DNA of 7,896 nt from Stygiolobus sp037389425. GTDB taxonomy: Archaea; Thermoproteota; Thermoprotei_A; Sulfolobales; Sulfolobaceae. The notes below the pieces were generated by a model. It was not told the DNA's origin and did not search any database. It saw only the letters and a list, made by a program, of their open reading frames with translations. Location of the stretch: the NCBI RefSeq assembly GCF_037389425.1, contig NZ_JBBHKR010000014.1, forward strand, positions 1-7,896. The letters run 5' to 3'. Below are positions 1-6,293 of the stretch, piece by piece. Within the stretch, counting starts at the first letter, position 1, and each line of letters opens with the position of its first letter. The position numbers and the translations under genes were made by a program.

Positions 1-379
1 TTGTTGATGAGATGTGGACTTACTTGTACAAGAATACTAGGGCTTTTTACAAGTGGGTTTTCACTTGTTACGTGTACACGAAGCTGGGAGTTTACCTCAT
101 TTTGGGGGATAGGGATGAGAGGACTTTCCTTGAGGTTAAAAAGTATTTGCCTGAAGAGGGTAGATGGGTGAGCGATGATTATAACTTGTACTTCTGGTTG
201 AAAGACCACACGGTAGTCTCGCCAGTTAACCCCTCTAGTCCTTTCATTCCTCATTAAGGGATAGGCTAATTAGATTCAAGAGAGCAACGAAGGCAGTAAA
301 TAGGAGCATTCGTAGCATGATGTACTCCATAGCCCTAGTCTTATGGGAGAGAAGGTTAATCCCAGAATTTGTAGCTTAA
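1..379 (+). pseudogene. IS1-like DDE transposase, 5'-truncated by window edge and frameshifted
   Basis: This is the C-terminal part of a transposase that resembles the IS1 family InsB catalytic domain. Seen: the frame entering at position 3 reads Val-Asp-Glu-x-Trp, like the DExW motif around the first catalytic Asp of IS1 (here codon 6-8). A Ser-Asp-Asp-Tyr follows at 171-182 where the second catalytic Asp belongs. This frame stops at 255-257. Homology continues one frame over from about 239 as SFHSSLRDRL and an Arg-rich helix, ending at TAA 377-379 with IPEFVA. Adding one base near 237 rejoins the frames and gives Pro-Ser-(E/K/Q)-Ser-Phe-His-Ser-Ser-Leu-Arg, which matches the IS1 region ExxHxxLR that holds the catalytic Glu. 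The third acidic residue was therefore probably lost by a one-base deletion. A programmed frameshift is unlikely this late in the domain. The element looks dead, though a sequencing error is possible. The IS1 assignment is from motif recognition only. Confidence 0.72.
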
Positions 380-402
380 CGACGACACTATCTCCACACT
401 CG
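1..402 (+). mobile_element. Remnant of an IS1-like insertion sequence, right end only
   Basis: The transposase reading frame ends at 379 and the element's right terminus should lie shortly after it. A candidate terminal motif TCCACACTC is at 393-401. Its exact reverse complement GAGTGTGGA occurs at 7799-7807, at the other edge of the cas and ATPase block. The true terminal repeat and the target duplication cannot be fixed because the left end lies outside the window, so the boundary at 402 is an estimate. DNA up to about 380 also looks richer in G+C than the AT-rich cas genes, which fits a foreign origin. Confidence 0.45.
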
Positions 403-450
403 ATTATTTTTACTAAATATTAATAAATTTCTATTTCTAGAGACCAAGAA

Positions 451-469
451 ATGAAGTAGCCGGCTTCGT
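451..469. promoter_or_regulatory. Imperfect dyad upstream of the cas promoter
   Basis: GAAG (453-456) and CTTC (464-467) flank TAGCCGG, an unusually GC-rich core in AT-rich DNA. It lies about 30-45 bases upstream of the TATA box of the cas operon. A second, wider inverted pair, CTAGAGA (437-443) and TCTCTAG (507-513), brackets it, and TAATGT is repeated directly at 481-486 and 488-493. In Sulfolobus islandicus the regulator Csa3b is reported to bind palindromes in the promoter of the interference operon, so such elements are plausible operators. No direct match to a known site is claimed. Confidence 0.25.
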
Positions 470-493
470 TAAGTAAGAACTAATGTGTAATGT

Positions 494-507
494 AAAGCTT
501 AAAATAT
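494..507 (+). promoter_or_regulatory. BRE/TATA promoter of the type I-A cas operon
   Basis: The sequence AAAGCTTAAAATAT has a purine/A-rich BRE-like part followed by a TATA-like CTTAAAATAT (498-507). Its centre is about 26 bases upstream of the ATG at 528, the spacing expected between an archaeal TATA box and the transcription start. Transcription starting at or next to 528 would give a leaderless csa5 mRNA, which is common for first genes of operons in Sulfolobales. No other comparable box with a start codon at this distance was seen in 380-527. The AT-rich stretch 411-430 is TATA-like but has no start codon about 26 bases downstream. Confidence 0.5.
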
Positions 508-527
508 CTCTAGTAAGATTTATAGGT

Positions 528-920
528 ATGGAGAATGCCAAAGAAAAGTTAGAGAGTTTAACATGTGAGGAACTTGTTAGGCGGCTTTCTAGGAGTGCAA
601 GAGTTGCCATACTTTACGATAAGAGTTATGATGTAATAGATGAGATGGCTAGATATAGTAATGATGCAATGAAGGTTGCAGAATACTTTAGTAAGATTTC
701 TAGGATAATTCTAAAAACTTATAATGATTTCTGTCAAAATAGTAATGATAGTTATGTGTGCAAGAGGCTGTTAGCTTGGGAGAGATATTTAGAGGAGTTT
801 GAAATGAGGTGTTTAAATGAGAAGGAAAAATTACCTATTTATGTGAAGATTTTTACTTCTCTCTCTATAGTACCCGATCGCTTGACCTCACAAATAATTA
901 GAAGTGGTGGTAAGTCATGA
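528..920 (+). CDS. csa5: Csa5-like small subunit of the type I-A Cascade complex
   Basis: This is probably Csa5 (Cas11a), the small alpha-helical subunit that binds along the Cas7 backbone and helps hold target DNA and the R-loop. It is assigned mainly by context: it is the first gene of a csa5-cas7-cas5-cas3'-cas3''-cas8a2 operon, has about 130 residues, and looks almost entirely helical and charged, as expected of small Cascade subunits. I see no catalytic motif. The frame is open from an ATG at 483, which would give 145 aa, but the promoter sits at 494-507, inside that extension. The ATG at 528 lies at the predicted transcription start and begins with Met-Glu-Asn-Ala-Lys, so I prefer it (leaderless start). 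The stop TGA (918-920) overlaps the cas7 ATG by four bases, indicating coupled translation. Csa5 sequences vary widely, so a profile match is needed; another small helical Cas protein is the main alternative. Confidence 0.68.
   Translation: MENAKEKLESLTCEELVRRLSRSARVAILYDKSYDVIDEMARYSNDAMKVAEYFSKISRIILKTYNDFCQNSNDSYVCKRLLAWERYLEEFEMRCLNEKEKLPIYVKIFTSLSIVPDRLTSQIIRSGGKS
906..910 (+). promoter_or_regulatory. Ribosome binding site of cas7
   Basis: GGTGG lies six bases before the ATG at 917, inside the end of csa5. It pairs in part with the crenarchaeal 16S 3' end (ATCACCTCA), supporting the ATG that overlaps the csa5 stop. Confidence 0.5.
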
Positions 921-1945
921 CTTTCGTGAGAATTTCTGGTAGATTTGAATCAGAAATTTCAGTTCTAACGGGCTCTGATAATTTGGGAAATTATAATACT
1001 CACGCTATAGCACGTATCTCCGTAGAGAGCGGAGGCGATTATAGATTATACGAAGTACCAGTTCTAACTGGGAATTCGTTAAAGCATTGGCATTCGGTAT
1101 ATTTAGCCCAAGCTTATCAATCGCTTGGAGGACGCTTATTGAATGAGTTGTGTAGAGAAGGTATTGGACTAAGAGGTTATACCGTTGAGTCTACTTTGTC
1201 CAATTTGAAGGAAGCTAGCAGTGAAACCGAGGCAATAAAGGATTTATGTAACGATATTCACGGGTTCTTAATAGTCAAGAAGGGAAAGAGAGAAAAGCAG
1301 ATAAAAAGGGATAGCTTAGTTAAGGTTTCGTTTGCAGCCCCAGTATTTGATATTAATGTCTTGGAGTTTGTGACTAGGTTTTCTGAGACTCATAATAGGA
1401 TAGATCCTATTAGTACTCAGAAGTCTAATAACCAAAAGTCAAGTAATAATGAAAATACAGCACAAATGATTTTTAAACATGAGTATTCATCATCCCCACT
1501 TTATGGCTTTAATATTTCCATGAACTTGAATTATGTATGTAAACCAATGTATGAGACTGCTAATAATGATAAAGTGTGCAGTGATGAAGGTGATGAAAAA
1601 GAAGAAATCAAACTAAGGAAGAAAGCATCAGTGTTAGCTTCATCATATTTATTTACTGGTGTTGGGGCGAAGCAGTCTAGAGCTTTAGGTATTTCTAGGC
1701 CGGTAGAATTGTTAGCTGCAGTATCTGATTCTCCTATTCCTAATTTAATTCACGGGAGTTACGTTGATTATATGGAAAAATCTATTGACATAATGAAATT
1801 ATTTAATAACGTTAAAATGTTATGTTATGGTGAGAATTGTAAGAAACTCGAAAAAACTGGGATTGAGCAAACTAATTCATTGAACGAATTCTTTAAAAAA
1901 TTACTCGCCCTAGTGAGTGGTGAGAGTGGAAGCAATAATAGCTAA
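917..1945 (+). CDS. cas7: Cas7 (Csa2) backbone subunit of type I-A Cascade, with an Asn/Ser-rich insert
   Basis: RAMP-fold protein that polymerises along the crRNA spacer and forms the Cascade filament. Seen: the order of conserved segments matches Sulfolobus Csa2 as I remember it. An N-terminal strand is followed by VPVLTGNSLKHWH (residues 47-59, like VPVISGEALAHAY), then DIHGFL (113-118, like DVGGFM), a basic segment ending in PV (121-143), QMIF followed by a strand with Ser-Ser (183-193), and FTGVGAKQSRALG (246-258, like the Gly-rich GGKRSR segment). At 342 aa it is about 20 residues longer than the Sulfolobus protein. The excess includes an Asn/Ser/Gln-rich stretch at residues 163-182 and an acidic Cys-containing loop at 216-231. 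Identity to the classical protein seems low, so this is a divergent lineage. The gene starts four bases inside csa5 and overlaps cas5 by 29 bases, consistent with tightly coupled translation. Family assignment is fairly sure; the effect of the insert is unknown. Confidence 0.83.
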   Translation: MTFVRISGRFESEISVLTGSDNLGNYNTHAIARISVESGGDYRLYEVPVLTGNSLKHWHSVYLAQAYQSLGGRLLNELCREGIGLRGYTVESTLSNLKEASSETEAIKDLCNDIHGFLIVKKGKREKQIKRDSLVKVSFAAPVFDINVLEFVTRFSETHNRIDPISTQKSNNQKSSNNENTAQMIFKHEYSSSPLYGFNISMNLNYVCKPMYETANNDKVCSDEGDEKEEIKLRKKASVLASSYLFTGVGAKQSRALGISRPVELLAAVSDSPIPNLIHGSYVDYMEKSIDIMKLFNNVKMLCYGENCKKLEKTGIEQTNSLNEFFKKLLALVSGESGSNNS

Positions 1946-2627
1946 ATTGAGAATTCCTTTTTTCTCAATAAAGAGATATGACACCTATCAAATTTCCTAT
2001 TCATATATCTTTTTAATGCCTTCGACCATCGTAGGCTCTGTAGGTAGTAGTTTAGCGTTATTGGGAGAATGCAAGGGTGAGGATTGTATCAATTTAGCCA
2101 GGAAAATTGTAAAGAAAGCAAGGGAATATTTCCCTAGAAAAATTACTTTTTCTAAATCACCAGTAATACTGAAAAGAGTTAGGGGAATGCTTGAAGATAA
2201 GAAAATGCCAAAGTCGTTAGCAGAGTTCTTCTCATCTTCCGATGCTTTGGTGAGAGAATATGTAGTTTCGGAAGAAAGGAATATACTTATTCTAACCGAT
2301 AAGCCTAGTCCAATAATTGAAGCAGTTAAAATAATGGAAAGGCTAGGAGATTCCGAATCATTACTTTCTGTTATAGACGTTAAAGAAAGTGAAATTGGGG
2401 AATGCGAAAAAGAAGACGGTGTTAATGTTATGATAAAAAATGAGATAGTAAGTCAGGAAACACGCGGAGAACAAATTACAGTAGACGGTTTCGATGAGTT
2501 AGGAAAAAAATCCGCTTTTTATATACCAGTTGAGGTTAAGGGGTATTCCATAAAACCTTCGCCGATAAAAACATCTAAAGTTATGTGCGCAGCAGATGCT
2601 GTATTTCCCGAAGGTGATAATTGGTGA
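1917..2627 (+). CDS. cas5: Cas5 (type I-A) crRNA 5'-handle binding Cascade subunit
   Basis: Cas5 caps the Cascade filament and binds the 5' handle of the crRNA. Seen: an N-terminal strand ending in Arg-Ile-Pro-Phe-Phe-Ser, then a hydrophobic segment leading into PSTIVGSVG (residues 35-43). That matches the Pro-(S/T)-x-(L/I)-x-Gly motif before the first helix in Cas5 RAMP domains. The C-terminal part (about 200-236) is strand-rich, with Tyr-Ile-Pro-Val, as in the family. The length of 236 aa is normal for type I-A. The start is uncertain: GTG at 1917, 1920 and 1926 are all in frame and no well-spaced ribosome binding site separates them, so I keep the longest. The gene overlaps the cas7 end by up to 29 bases, which suggests translational coupling. 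The residues between 160 and 200 are Glu/Lys-rich and look like a variable loop. No catalytic Cas5d-type residues were identified, so crRNA cutting is not expected. Confidence 0.82.
   Translation: MVRVEAIIAKLRIPFFSIKRYDTYQISYSYIFLMPSTIVGSVGSSLALLGECKGEDCINLARKIVKKAREYFPRKITFSKSPVILKRVRGMLEDKKMPKSLAEFFSSSDALVREYVVSEERNILILTDKPSPIIEAVKIMERLGDSESLLSVIDVKESEIGECEKEDGVNVMIKNEIVSQETRGEQITVDGFDELGKKSAFYIPVEVKGYSIKPSPIKTSKVMCAADAVFPEGDNW
2612..2618 (+). promoter_or_regulatory. Ribosome binding site deciding the cas3' start
   Basis: AGGTGAT is a full match to the crenarchaeal anti-Shine-Dalgarno sequence and lies five bases before GTG 2624. For the alternative TTG at 2621 the spacing would be only two bases, so GTG 2624, overlapping the cas5 stop as GTGA, is the better start. 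Confidence 0.65.
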
Positions 2628-4255
2628 TTGAGCTTTTAAAGAAGATGATAATTGAATGGAGTCATTCTCCCAAGATTGACGAAGAGAGATTAAAAGAACA
2701 AGTTCAATTTGCGGGAGAAATATACAATAAGTTCTCTTCAGCTAAAGGTGGTCTCCTTTTAGTACTTAATGCACCTACGGGCTTCGGTAAAACTGAAGTT
2801 ATTTTTGCTCCTTACCTTTATCAGTTTATTAGAGGCGAATGGTTTGACTCAAGGATGTATTTAGTTGAACCAGTTCACGCATTATTACGTCAAATGAAAA
2901 GGAGAGCGGGAACTTATACTAAGCTAGTGAAAGGGATAACAGTGGGCTGTGACCACGGTGAAGTAATAAAGCCGACTTTCCTATATACTGCAAATATAAC
3001 TTTAACTACAATAGATGCAATGGCTTACGGATTTCTAGCTAAGAGGGTTATAACTTGGGGAAAGGAGTATAAAACCGGGAGGTATTCAATGCCTGCAGGC
3101 CTTTTAATGAATTCTTATCTAGTTCTTGACGAGGCTCATTTGATTCAAGATCAAGCCTTCTTAGCGCCTAGGATTGTATCAAAGATAGTCTGTAGTATAG
3201 TTAATTCTGGAGGGACAGTACTGTTATCTTCTGCGACACTGCCGTCAGCTTTTCTTAAATTATTTAGTTGCGAAAAGGTGGAATTGACTAAGCCCAAAGT
3301 AGATAAAGTAGCTAAAATCGATTTTAAGAAGGAAACAATAGATAACACTGAATGTGAGGAAGGTTCGATAATATTTGTAAATACAATAGAGAGAGCTAGG
3401 AAAATCTTTGAGAAGTGTGAAAGTAAGGGAAAGGCTTTACTTTTACATTCATTAATGAAGAAGGAAGATAAAGATAAGGTAATCGAGGAATTGGATGAAG
3501 GTGTAGAAGATAAAATATTAATAACCACCCAGACTGCTGAAGTAGGAATAGATTATAAGTTTAAGAAAGTAATTACAGAAATCTCTCCTATAGATAGCTT
3601 AATACAGAGAATAGGAAGAGTTAGGGAAAAAGAAATAGACGTTGAAATCTTTAATGTTAAAAATCCCTTGCCTTACGATGAGGATGTAATGAATAGAACT
3701 AGTAATATAGTTTCTAAACTAAATACTATAAAAATAGGAGACATGGACGAGGTTCAACAGTTAATAGACGAAGTTTACGATAATCTAATTATAAATAAAC
3801 TTTCCTCTTTAGGAGAGTCCTTCTATATTAGTTCTGCGGAATACCTTAACGAATTACATTTATATTCTTATCCTCCAGAAAGGGACGTTTATCTAAGACC
3901 TTCTTATTATGTTACACTTTATCTTCTCACAAATAAGGAATTTGAAGAACTTCAGGAAGAATTTGAAAAAATGTTAAAGAGTAAAAAGTACGAAGAGCTG
4001 AGTAAAGAGATTAACGAATTCTTATTACGTAAATCTACCAAGTATTCCATTTCGCTAGTAAATAATTATAATGAAAAGAGATTGGAAAAACTAATATCTA
4101 ATACTAAAGTTTATAATGCAAATATATTTAGTAAGAATTTTCTAAAAGAAGTTAAACCGAATATGAGCGGATTACCTTCAGAAATGATAGTTATAATAAA
4201 TGAGAATTACTATTCTAATGGTTTAATTTTGCCAGAGGTGAAAGAAGATGAGTGA
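2624..4255 (+). CDS. cas3': Cas3' superfamily 2 DNA helicase of type I-A CRISPR
   Basis: ATP-driven helicase that unwinds and translocates along target DNA after Cascade binding. In type I-A it is a separate protein from the HD nuclease. Seen, numbering from GTG 2624: Walker A APTGFGKT (50-57), motif Ia VEPVHALL (81-88), DEAH box LVLDEAH (166-172), motif III SSAT (202-205), motif IV IIFVNT (249-254), motif V TTQTAEVGID (301-310) and motif VI QRIGRVR (328-334). All core SF2 motifs are present, so it should be active. It has 543 aa, usual for a stand-alone Cas3'. There is no HD domain; that is supplied by the next gene. The C-terminal 200 residues are helical and charged and would include the Cas3 accessory domain. 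An upstream TTG at 2621 is the alternative start. The gene overlaps the cas5 end by four bases and the cas3'' start by eight. Confidence 0.93.
   Translation: MIELLKKMIIEWSHSPKIDEERLKEQVQFAGEIYNKFSSAKGGLLLVLNAPTGFGKTEVIFAPYLYQFIRGEWFDSRMYLVEPVHALLRQMKRRAGTYTKLVKGITVGCDHGEVIKPTFLYTANITLTTIDAMAYGFLAKRVITWGKEYKTGRYSMPAGLLMNSYLVLDEAHLIQDQAFLAPRIVSKIVCSIVNSGGTVLLSSATLPSAFLKLFSCEKVELTKPKVDKVAKIDFKKETIDNTECEEGSIIFVNTIERARKIFEKCESKGKALLLHSLMKKEDKDKVIEELDEGVEDKILITTQTAEVGIDYKFKKVITEISPIDSLIQRIGRVREKEIDVEIFNVKNPLPYDEDVMNRTSNIVSKLNTIKIGDMDEVQQLIDEVYDNLIINKLSSLGESFYISSAEYLNELHLYSYPPERDVYLRPSYYVTLYLLTNKEFEELQEEFEKMLKSKKYEELSKEINEFLLRKSTKYSISLVNNYNEKRLEKLISNTKVYNANIFSKNFLKEVKPNMSGLPSEMIVIINENYYSNGLILPEVKEDE
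4235..4241 (+). promoter_or_regulatory. Ribosome binding site of cas3''
   Basis: GAGGTGA, fully complementary to the 16S 3' end, lies six bases before the ATG at 4248, inside the end of cas3'. It fixes the start of the HD nuclease and suggests strong internal initiation there. Confidence 0.7.
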
Positions 4256-4991
4256 GACTTGTTGTGCCTATTTCGTAGGCAATGAATGTAAAGAGACGTA
4301 CTTAGAGCACGTTCACTGCATGCTAAAGGTGTGGGAAGGCATTAAGAAATTTTACATAAAAAACTTAAGGCGTGCTGTAGGTGTGGATGACGTAGACGAT
4401 TTAGTAAAGATCGCCATATTATCTCATGATGCGGGGAAGCTTTTGGAGGAATATAAGCATAATAAGGTAATGTTTAGGCATGAAGTCATAGGCTCATATG
4501 TTGCTTATAATCTAGTGAAAGATGAGGCGAGAATGATAGTCTCCTCAGCAGTACTTTTACACCACGAAAGTGGTATTCTTAGTATCTATGCCGGCCAATT
4601 TAAGGAGAAGTATGTGCCTATATCTACAATAAAAGCAGTTCTGGAAAATGCTGAGAGGAAAGGAAATTTAAGGCCATATTGTGAATTATGTAAAGATCCA
4701 TATTATCCTAAAGTTAAGAACTTGCCTATAGGAGAGATGACCGAGATCTTGAAGAGGATTAGCTCAAAAGATGTGGTTAAAGTAGTTAAGCGTGTAATAA
4801 TTTACTCAATAAGCGACAATTCATTAATTTTTAGGAATAAAGTGTCAGCTTTTCTTCATGTCCTAACGTTAGTTGATTCAGTTGCTGCCAATTTAAATAG
4901 AAGTGATGCTAAAGACGAAGGAACATGGATAACTAAAATGGCTCAAGCCGGTGCTGAAATATTACCTGACATAAACTGTGACGAGAAATGA
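4248..4991 (+). CDS. cas3'': Cas3'' HD-domain nuclease of type I-A CRISPR
   Basis: Metal-dependent HD nuclease that cuts target DNA handled by Cas3'. Seen: His-x-His at residues 21-23 near the N-terminus, the HD pair in LSHDAGK (58-64), FRHE (76-79), a double His in LLHHE (103-107) and a late Asp in LTLVD (206-210). These follow the H...HD...H...HH...D order of Cas3 HD nucleases, so the metal site appears intact. The length of 247 aa is normal for a stand-alone Cas3''. A Cys-x-x-Cys pair at 145-148 lies in the insert between the double His and the last Asp; its role is unknown. The start is fixed by GAGGTGA six bases upstream. The gene overlaps cas3' by eight bases, and its stop overlaps the cas8a2 ATG by four. 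The two Cas3 parts are probably made in step and act together with Cascade. Confidence 0.92.
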   Translation: MSETCCAYFVGNECKETYLEHVHCMLKVWEGIKKFYIKNLRRAVGVDDVDDLVKIAILSHDAGKLLEEYKHNKVMFRHEVIGSYVAYNLVKDEARMIVSSAVLLHHESGILSIYAGQFKEKYVPISTIKAVLENAERKGNLRPYCELCKDPYYPKVKNLPIGEMTEILKRISSKDVVKVVKRVIIYSISDNSLIFRNKVSAFLHVLTLVDSVAANLNRSDAKDEGTWITKMAQAGAEILPDINCDEK

Positions 4992-6043
4992 CGTGCATTA
5001 CTACTCCAGGTCATGGAATAGTTACTGACACTTTAATAATGCACGGTATAGTTAAACTTTTCCATGTAGATAAGGTTAGAAGAATAGGAGATAGGTATGA
5101 AATATGCGGAGACTTTTCTAAAATGGGTGAGACAGTTGAAATTATCAAAGAAGAATTAGAAGAATACAGCAGAAATTCGAATGTAGCAAGATATTCAATA
5201 TATTTGGGTAAAATTTTGGACTCAAATATCAATGTATCAGTTACTGACTCATGGTTAAAATCTTTTGCAGAAAGTTTAAATGAAATTAAAGACGTTGAAA
5301 AGGCCTATACTGAAGATCATAAGGTTAGATATAAGGAAGGTAGAAGTAAATCAAAGGCCTTATATAACCTATACTTACCGTTAGGTTTTATTTACGGCAA
5401 ATATACTGTAGATAATTATGACGCTGTTACTAAAGAATATAGAGTTTGCGGCAAATGCTTTTCATTATCCAACTTAGGATTAATATTTGGAACTGCAATA
5501 ATTAGATATATAAGCGGTAATAATGCAAACGTGACGTTAACTACCCTCATACCTGAAGATGAAATGGAAAGAGACGAATTATTATTAATAGAGAGGTTTG
5601 TAGAAGGTAAGAGCGAAAATATAAATATTGAACTTACGTTAAAATCTGTCCTAGTCTATGCCCTTTCCTTCGGAGAAACGATATATTCGTTTGATAGTAA
5701 AGTTGATGCATTAGTCTGGAGACTTGAAAAATCTGGCAACTTTCAAAGAGCATTACAGCCAGAAATTTTCGATATCACTTCATTACTGGATAAGATAGCA
5801 AGGCTAAAGTCTATGTCTCCAGATTATACTAAAATTCTAACGCTTTTAGTAAACAAGGATTATGGAGATCAATCAATACTTGACGACTTAGCCGAATTTT
5901 TGCTTTTTGGGGGAGATTACTACCGCGTAATTAAGGAAATCACATTCTTTATTAATAGAATTAACACATTAAACAACAAGGTAACAAAGGGAATAGATCT
6001 AGAAAAATTTGCAAATACATTTATTGAATTAGGTAAAGATTAG
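4988..6043 (+). CDS. cas8a2: Cas8a2 (Csa4 family) subunit of type I-A Cascade
   Basis: Probable Cas8a2/Csa4, the subunit that in type I-A complexes recognises the PAM and links Cascade to Cas3. Seen: an N-terminal Thr-Pro-Gly-His-Gly at residues 6-10 followed by a helix, a pattern I associate with Csa4 proteins. There is also a Cys-Gly-Lys-Cys pair at 154-157 and a long helical C-terminal half. At 351 aa it fits Csa4 (about 350 aa), and its position as last gene after cas3'' is the usual one. No known nuclease motif is seen. The single CxxC could take part in metal binding only with other ligands, since there is no second pair. The start ATG overlaps the cas3'' TGA by four bases and lacks a clear ribosome binding site, so it probably depends on coupled translation. 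The main alternative is another Cas8a lineage such as CsaX, which would hold the same place in the complex. Confidence 0.75.
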   Translation: MTCITTPGHGIVTDTLIMHGIVKLFHVDKVRRIGDRYEICGDFSKMGETVEIIKEELEEYSRNSNVARYSIYLGKILDSNINVSVTDSWLKSFAESLNEIKDVEKAYTEDHKVRYKEGRSKSKALYNLYLPLGFIYGKYTVDNYDAVTKEYRVCGKCFSLSNLGLIFGTAIIRYISGNNANVTLTTLIPEDEMERDELLLIERFVEGKSENINIELTLKSVLVYALSFGETIYSFDSKVDALVWRLEKSGNFQRALQPEIFDITSLLDKIARLKSMSPDYTKILTLLVNKDYGDQSILDDLAEFLLFGGDYYRVIKEITFFINRINTLNNKVTKGIDLEKFANTFIELGKD

Positions 6044-6044
6044 T

Positions 6045-6053
6045 CTCTTTTTT
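6045..6053 (+). terminator. T-run terminator just after the cas operon
   Basis: CTCTTTTTT follows the cas8a2 stop within two bases. Oligo-T on the coding strand is enough to end transcription in archaea. The lack of a further rightward gene fits an operon end here. Confidence 0.45.
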
Positions 6054-6293
6054 ATGTTAAATTTAGCAATAGTGTAGATATTAAAAGTAACTATGTAGTG
6101 ATAATTGCTTGATAGTGTTAGCTGAACTGTATCAGTAATAATATTATTAAATTAGAAATTAATTATATTCACCTTACTATTTATTTATTAAAGCTTATTT
6201 ATTGAAAACTATCGAAATATATACGATTAAAAATACTGTATTTAACAAATAATATTTTTAATAATAACTTTTTTTTTTACCTTTTTGTTTATT
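6054..6293. other. AT-rich convergent intergenic region without a gene
   Basis: No convincing gene, RNA gene or CRISPR repeat was seen. The stretch lies between the 3' ends of the rightward cas operon and the leftward ATPase unit. It holds a perfect palindrome AATAATATTATT (6137-6148), a direct repeat of TTATTTATT (6181-6189 and 6195-6203) and a weak dyad ATCG...CGAT (6211-6226), all of which can arise by chance in such AT-rich DNA. The five A residues at 6229-6233 would read as a short T-run for leftward transcripts and may help end them. Confidence 0.5.
6269..6289 (+). terminator. Second, strong T-run facing the leftward gene pair
   Basis: Ten T residues (6269-6278), then ACC and five more T (6282-6286), lie just beyond the stop of the leftward Cys-rich gene. 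On the + strand this would stop any cas transcript that passed the first T-run and so prevent antisense reading into the gene pair. Confidence 0.45.

Noticed and set aside
483..527. N-terminal extension of csa5 from the ATG at 483
   Set aside because: The extension overlaps the BRE/TATA box at 494-507 and reads as low-information sequence; the ATG at 528 sits at the expected transcription start.
3151..3528. Leftward 125-codon open frame inside cas3'
   Set aside because: It lies opposite well-supported helicase motifs, is Ser-rich as expected of an antisense shadow, and has no promoter or partner.
5011..5232. Leftward 73-codon open frame inside cas8a2
   Set aside because: Antisense to a gene supported by operon overlap and family pattern; no ribosome site seen.
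6098..6126. Possible C/D box guide RNA (GTGATAA, TTGATAG and CTGA)
   Set aside because: The boxes deviate from RTGATGA and the spacing between the inner C-like box and CTGA is too short for a guide.
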